NCBI GenBank assembly: GCA_038207625.1
Contig: JBBQZO010000072.1
Span: forward strand, 1-8,687
From: JBBQZO01 sp038207625
GTDB lineage: Bacteria > Pseudomonadota > Gammaproteobacteria > Burkholderiales > Burkholderiaceae_D
Length of the DNA: 8,687 nt
Direction of reading: 5' to 3'
Part shown: positions 5,674-8,687 of the stretch, in pieces
Numbering within the stretch: the first letter of the stretch is position 1
How the letters are laid out: every line of letters begins with the position of its first letter
Notes under the pieces: generated by a model
What the model saw: the letters and a program-made list of their open reading frames with translations, nothing else
Told to the model about the DNA's origin: nothing
Database searches by the model: none
Translations under genes and position numbers: made by a program

Positions 5674-6456
5674 TTAGAACGGGACGTTGACAATCGCCTT
5701 GAGCAGCCAGCGGTCTGACGCATTGGTCAGGCCGCGCCCGACCCCGACGTTCAGATCGACACCGTGCACGGTGGTGTCGACGACGGCGAACAGTGTCTGG
5801 CTTTGTTCGCCGAGATGCCCCAGCCTGCCGACGACACCCAATTCGTTGTAGCTCTCCAGGCCCAGTTCCATGCCGTCATGGACCTTGTAGGCGATCTTCG
5901 AATCGAGATGAAAGCTGGTCGGACTGGCGACTGGGCCGGAAATTTTCCAAGCAACGTTGGGATTGACGGCCAAGGTCCAGCGCTGACCATGATAGCCAAA
6001 CATGCCTTTCAACTCGGCATTCCACGGGTTTTCATCGAGTCGGAAATTGACCTTGCCCACTTCGAGGTTGGCACCCCAAAAATACGTCGCATCGGCCGCT
6101 TTGGTGGCGATGAATTTCATTCTGAGCTTTTCGCCGTCCAGCGTGGCGCCGCCATGCGCATCGCGCGATGTCAGCAGATAAGCGCCCAGTTCCCAATTCG
6201 GCGTCAGTCCATACGAAAACTCTGGCGTAATCCGCAGCACCCGGCCCGGCGCCTGCGCCCCCGGATAGTCCGGCACACGGCTGCCGGTGACGACATAGTT
6301 GGTATGCAGATCGAGCCCGAACACGCCCGGCGCATTGATCTCGTCCATATACACCTGGATCTCCTCGCTGGCGGCCTGGGCCTGGCAGCTGGCCATGGCC
6401 AGCAACCCCAGTGCGAGCAGGCGTGCGGTATGCGTTGTGATAGTCATGTTTCCCAT
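5674..6456 (-). CDS. Uncharacterised outer-membrane beta-barrel protein
   Basis: I do not recognise the family. The 260-residue product has a signal peptide (hydrophobic ARLLALGLLAMAS, likely cleavage AQA|ASEE after residue 28) and ends in Phe after alternating residues (KAIVNVPF), the classic C-terminal signal for outer-membrane barrel insertion. Alternating hydrophobic and polar stretches recur, for example 'GRVLRITPEFSYGL' (71-84), 'WELGAYLLTS' (88-97), 'YFWGANLEVGKVNF' (125-138), 'WTLAVNPNVAWKI' (160-172) and 'LNVGVGRGL' (235-243), compatible with about 10-12 strands. MASC at 21-24 loosely resembles a lipobox, but the AQA site and barrel ending favour an ordinary barrel. ATG 6456 has AAGG 10 bases upstream; ATG 6447 is an alternative start. 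It follows the chemoreceptor gene by 87 bp on the same strand, with no clear promoter between, so co-transcription is possible. It could be a porin-like channel or a substrate-uptake barrel. Confidence 0.7.
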   Translation of the reverse strand: MGNMTITTHTARLLALGLLAMASCQAQAASEEIQVYMDEINAPGVFGLDLHTNYVVTGSRVPDYPGAQAPGRVLRITPEFSYGLTPNWELGAYLLTSRDAHGGATLDGEKLRMKFIATKAADATYFWGANLEVGKVNFRLDENPWNAELKGMFGYHGQRWTLAVNPNVAWKISGPVASPTSFHLDSKIAYKVHDGMELGLESYNELGVVGRLGHLGEQSQTLFAVVDTTVHGVDLNVGVGRGLTNASDRWLLKAIVNVPF

Positions 6457-6543
6457 GCTCGTTCAACCTTTAGGGGGGCGCGGCAAAAGCATCCTGCCCG
6501 GCGTTGCTCACAGCGGACCTGGACACAGCATTCGTGGTGGCAC
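6457..6543 (-). other. Gap between chemoreceptor and beta-barrel genes
   Basis: The 87 bp contain no recognisable promoter hexamers and no hairpin with a T-run. The only visible signal is the AAGG (minus strand of 6467-6470) before the barrel gene. This leaves read-through from the chemoreceptor gene as the simplest source of barrel transcript. Confidence 0.4.
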
Positions 6544-8097
6544 TCAGACCAGTTTGAACAGATTGACCTGACGCGTCAGATTTTCCGCCTCTTCATGCAA
6601 GGACTGCGTCGCGGCCGCGGACTGCTCGACCAACGCTGCGTTTTGCTGAGCGCCCGTTTCCATCAGCACGATCGCCTGATTGGCCTGCTGGATGCCGCGA
6701 CTTTGCTCATCGCTGGCGCGGGCGATGTCGCCCATGATGTCGCTGACCTTGGCGACACTGCTGACGATGTCGGTCATCGCTGCACCGGCCGCAGCGACCA
6801 GTTTCTCGCCGGCGCCAACTTCCTCGACCGAGGCTGCGATGAGCTCCTTGATTTCCTTGGCCGCGGCCGCCGAGCGCTGCGCCAGCGTGCGCACTTCCGA
6901 CGCGACGACGGCAAAGCCGCGTCCCTGCTCGCCTGCCCTGGCCGCCTCAACGGCGGCGTTCAGGGCGAGAATATTGGTCTGAAACGCGATCCCGTCAATC
7001 ACACCGATGATGTCGACAATTTTCTTCGACGAGGCATTGATCGAGCCCATCGTGGACACCACTTGGGCGACGACGTTGCCGCCCTTGACGGCCACCTCCG
7101 AGGCGATGCCGACCAGCACATGGCCCTGCTGGGCGTTACTGGCATTATTGGCGACCGTGCTGCTGAGCTGTTCCATGGCCGCGGCAGTTTGCTGAATTGC
7201 GCTGGCCTGGTCCTCGGTGCGACCGGACAGATCGAGGTTGCCCGAGGCGATCTGGCCGGAGTTGGTCGCAATGGCGTCGCTGGAGAGGTGAATCGCGCTG
7301 ATGATCTTGTGCAGCTTGCGGATAAACACATTAAGCGACACGGACAGACGTCCGAAGTCGCTGCCCAGCGTCGGCAGCTGGTGAGTGAGGTCACCATCGC
7401 CCTGACCCAAATCGTCGATGGCGTTCAATATCTGCGTCAATGGGGTGGTGATGCTGCGCGTGATGAAAATCGCCGCCAACAAGGACAATCCGATCGCCGC
7501 CACGCTGAGCCACTCGACGATACGAATGATCAAATCCGCCTGCTTCGTGGCCAACTCAACGCTGGCGCTCATCTGACTGAGTTCCTGCTCGATAAACGGG
7601 CTCAAGCTGGCATTGAGGTCGTTGCTGGCCCGGTCAAATTCGGGCATCAGCGGGTTACCCTGTTCCGGCCCCCCATCGATATAGGCTTGCGCCAGTTTTT
7701 TTCCCAGCACATAGAACTGGTCGAGCCGGGCTCGGATCGTGGCCAGCGCATTGAGCTGTCGTTTGTCGGACGCGTCGCGATAATGGATCTGAAATTTTTC
7801 GATGCCGGCCAGCGCGCCGTCGTAGTTCTTCTTCGCTTCGGTCCAGCCGTCGTTGAGCCCGTCCTTGCCGCGCGTGGCCGAGACATCGGTGAGAAATTGC
7901 TGGATCTGGATGACGTCCTGCTTCAAATCCTTGGCCAGCAGCGCGTACACGATGCGCTCGCGCTGCACCTCGACGATGTTTTCTTTCACCAGCGCCAGAC
8001 GCTGAGTCAGAAACAAGGCAAAACCAATAAACATCGCGATCGGTATGGAAAACCCGAGAACAATTCTGAGCCTGACAGAAAGATGATCAAAACGCAT
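6544..8097 (-). CDS. Methyl-accepting chemotaxis protein
   Basis: This 517-residue inner-membrane chemoreceptor passes ligand signals to the CheA-CheW kinase complex. Order: transmembrane helix 1 (about 12-31); a helical periplasmic sensor domain (about 32-190); transmembrane helix 2 (about 191-213); a HAMP linker (about 213-265, with 'RSITTPLTQILNAIDDLGQG' at 214-233); then the long cytoplasmic coiled coil. The kinase-contacting tip is unmistakable: 'IDGIAFQTNILALNAAVEAA' (367-386) and 'GEQGRGFAVVASEVRTLAQR' (389-408). Likely methylation segments are 'TEDQASAIQQTAAAMEQL' (294-311) and 'DEQSRGIQQANQAI' (463-476). It ends 'VNLFKLV' with no NWETF-type pentapeptide, so it would not tether CheR itself. 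The sensor is not a PAS, Cache or CHASE form I can recognise and looks like a helical bundle; it carries 'QQFLTDVSATRGKDGLNDG' (66-84). The ATG at 8097 has AAGG 8 bases upstream. The ligand is unknown. Confidence 0.95.
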   Translation of the reverse strand: MRFDHLSVRLRIVLGFSIPIAMFIGFALFLTQRLALVKENIVEVQRERIVYALLAKDLKQDVIQIQQFLTDVSATRGKDGLNDGWTEAKKNYDGALAGIEKFQIHYRDASDKRQLNALATIRARLDQFYVLGKKLAQAYIDGGPEQGNPLMPEFDRASNDLNASLSPFIEQELSQMSASVELATKQADLIIRIVEWLSVAAIGLSLLAAIFITRSITTPLTQILNAIDDLGQGDGDLTHQLPTLGSDFGRLSVSLNVFIRKLHKIISAIHLSSDAIATNSGQIASGNLDLSGRTEDQASAIQQTAAAMEQLSSTVANNASNAQQGHVLVGIASEVAVKGGNVVAQVVSTMGSINASSKKIVDIIGVIDGIAFQTNILALNAAVEAARAGEQGRGFAVVASEVRTLAQRSAAAAKEIKELIAASVEEVGAGEKLVAAAGAAMTDIVSSVAKVSDIMGDIARASDEQSRGIQQANQAIVLMETGAQQNAALVEQSAAATQSLHEEAENLTRQVNLFKLV

Positions 8098-8154
8098 TGT
8101 TAGGCCTTTGAAATTGACTTAAAATCATCGAAAACGCACGCAACACGAGCTCAA

Positions 8155-8219
8155 TTGCATGCAACAAGGCATTATATAGCGCACCGTTGTTTGCACACCA
8201 GCGCCGTCAATTTGCGCAA
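8155..8219. repeat. Two TTGC-type palindromes flanking the chemoreceptor -10
   Basis: TTGCATGCAA (8155-8164) and TTGCGCAA (8212-8219) are perfect palindromes sharing TTGC...GCAA arms, with centres 56 bp apart. One overlaps the predicted transcription start, the other sits about 40 bp upstream of the -10. This arrangement could be a pair of operator half-sites for a dimeric regulator, but short palindromes also occur by chance. Confidence 0.3.
8171..8176 (-). promoter_or_regulatory. Consensus -10 box for the chemoreceptor gene
   Basis: Reading the - strand, TATAAT (within CTATATAATG) at 8176-8171 is a perfect -10 hexamer. Transcription would start near 8163, about 65 bases before the ATG. The nearest -35-like TTGACG (minus strand of 8205-8210) is 28 bases away, too far for a normal promoter, so activator help may be needed. 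I see no sigma-28 flagellar promoter motif. Confidence 0.45.
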
Positions 8220-8254
8220 CAGTCGCCACTGACAGCGACACGCCCCTTCGATTG

Positions 8255-8286
8255 ACTGATGCCGCGTCGGCACTCGCCGCATCAGT
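8255..8286 (-). terminator. Stem-loop downstream of the LysR gene
   Basis: ACTGATGC (8255-8262) pairs with GCATCAGT (8279-8286); after one C-C mismatch, three more pairs (GCG/CGC) close an 8-base loop. It lies about 60 bases past the stop of the LysR-type gene, on the path of its transcript, and about 158 bases before the chemoreceptor start. Without a T-run it is only a candidate terminator or RNA-stabilising stem. The rest of the 249-bp gap (8098-8346) holds just the chemoreceptor promoter signals. Confidence 0.4.
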
Positions 8287-8346
8287 GAAGCCAATGGCGA
8301 GGTCGCAACACTGGCCGCTTGCCCCCCGTGTCTGGCACGCAGCACG

Positions 8347-8687
8347 TCAAGCCGGCGGCGCCAGGCTGCGCGCCATCTCGTCCATCTCGCTTTTCATCCA
8401 GGCGCGAAAACGGGCGATCTTGGGCATCCCTTCCTTGCTGCGGTTGACCAACAAGCGGTAGCCGCTGCCGAACGGCGCGCTGCGGCATTCAAGCAGTTTG
8501 AGCGACCCCTTGAGCACATCCTCGTAGGCGATCGCGTAGGCCACCAGCGCAATACCCTGCCCCGCCACCGCCGCCTGGGCCAGCACGCCCCAGTGGCTGT
8601 AACCGCGCGAAAAATCGTACTTGGCCTTGTGCACCTTGTTTTCCTTGAGCAGGGTAATCCAGGTTTCTGTGGTTTTTTCGTACAACA
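8347..8687 (-). CDS. LysR-type transcriptional regulator, C-terminal part (5' end outside window)
   Basis: The gene is cut by the window's right edge, leaving 112 readable residues plus the stop. They match the second half of a LysR effector-binding domain: 'SHWGVLAQAAVAGQGIALVA' (30-49), containing the typical AxxGxGIAL helix, then 'EDVLKGSLKLL' (a DDLxxGxL-type turn), 'GSGYRLLVNRS' and the final helix 'PKIARFRAWMKSEM'. This spacing is common in GcvA-like members of the family. The DNA-binding helix-turn-helix would lie beyond 8687. LysR regulators usually act on a divergently transcribed neighbour, which here would be outside the window; the chemoreceptor gene downstream is not an obvious target. 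No true start codon is visible: the TTG at 8685 is an internal Leu codon. Confidence 0.85.
   Translation of the reverse strand, partial: LYEKTTETWITLLKENKVHKAKYDFSRGYSHWGVLAQAAVAGQGIALVAYAIAYEDVLKGSLKLLECRSAPFGSGYRLLVNRSKEGMPKIARFRAWMKSEMDEMARSLAPPA

Noticed and set aside
6385..6396. Possible lipobox (MASC) in the barrel protein's signal peptide.
   Set aside because: Met is unusual at the -3 position, a good AQA cleavage site follows 4 residues later, and the C-terminal Phe barrel signal argues for an ordinary outer-membrane barrel.
5764..8103. A 779-codon open frame on the + strand running across the barrel and chemoreceptor genes and the gap between them.
   Set aside because: It is antisense to two convincing genes; its translation is rich in Arg, His, Gln, Asp and Gly with no domain pattern, as expected for a shadow of GC-rich codons.
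8252..8461. A small + strand open frame over the LysR gene's 3' end.
   Set aside because: It is antisense to the LysR effector domain and starts within the stem-loop; no ribosome binding site is evident.

Overview
The window looks like ordinary chromosome from a GC-rich betaproteobacterium. Protein style and gene content fit the Oxalobacteraceae (Massilia/Duganella/Janthinobacterium relatives), but that placement is inferred from resemblance, not from a search. Seven protein genes plus one partial gene at each edge account for nearly all the DNA. I see no rRNA, tRNA, CRISPR array, insertion sequence, integrase or phage gene, and no gap above 300 bases without a gene.

Left part (1-2416, all + strand): the 3' part of a small BamE/SmpA-like lipoprotein gene; an orphan periplasmic binding protein of the branched-chain amino acid (type I) family with no permease or ATPase beside it; and a small GNAT acetyltransferase whose codons look more AT-rich than its neighbours'. 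This block meets the next gene head-on at a pair of GC-rich hairpins.

Middle (2417-5580): ppnN (nucleotide 5'-monophosphate nucleosidase, LOG family, a purine salvage enzyme and (p)ppGpp target in E. coli) on the - strand, transcribed away from a proton-coupled oligopeptide transporter (POT/PTR2 family) on the + strand. The two share a 287-bp divergent control region holding two TTCACA repeats one helical turn apart. Both genes are plausibly tied to nutrient limitation, but a functional link is only inferred. For both, the correct start is well inside the longest open frame and is set by a clear ribosome binding site. The transporter ends at a perfect 24-bp palindromic terminator that also serves the opposing gene.

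Right part (5674-8687, all - strand): an unrecognised outer-membrane beta-barrel protein, a methyl-accepting chemotaxis protein with a helical periplasmic sensor domain and no CheR-tethering pentapeptide, and the C-terminal part of a LysR-type regulator. The chemoreceptor and barrel genes lie 87 bp apart in the same orientation and may share transcripts.

I found no convincing undescribed multi-gene system. The items most worth a second look are the barrel/chemoreceptor pair, the chemoreceptor's sensor domain, the orphan binding protein and the ppnN-transporter control region.
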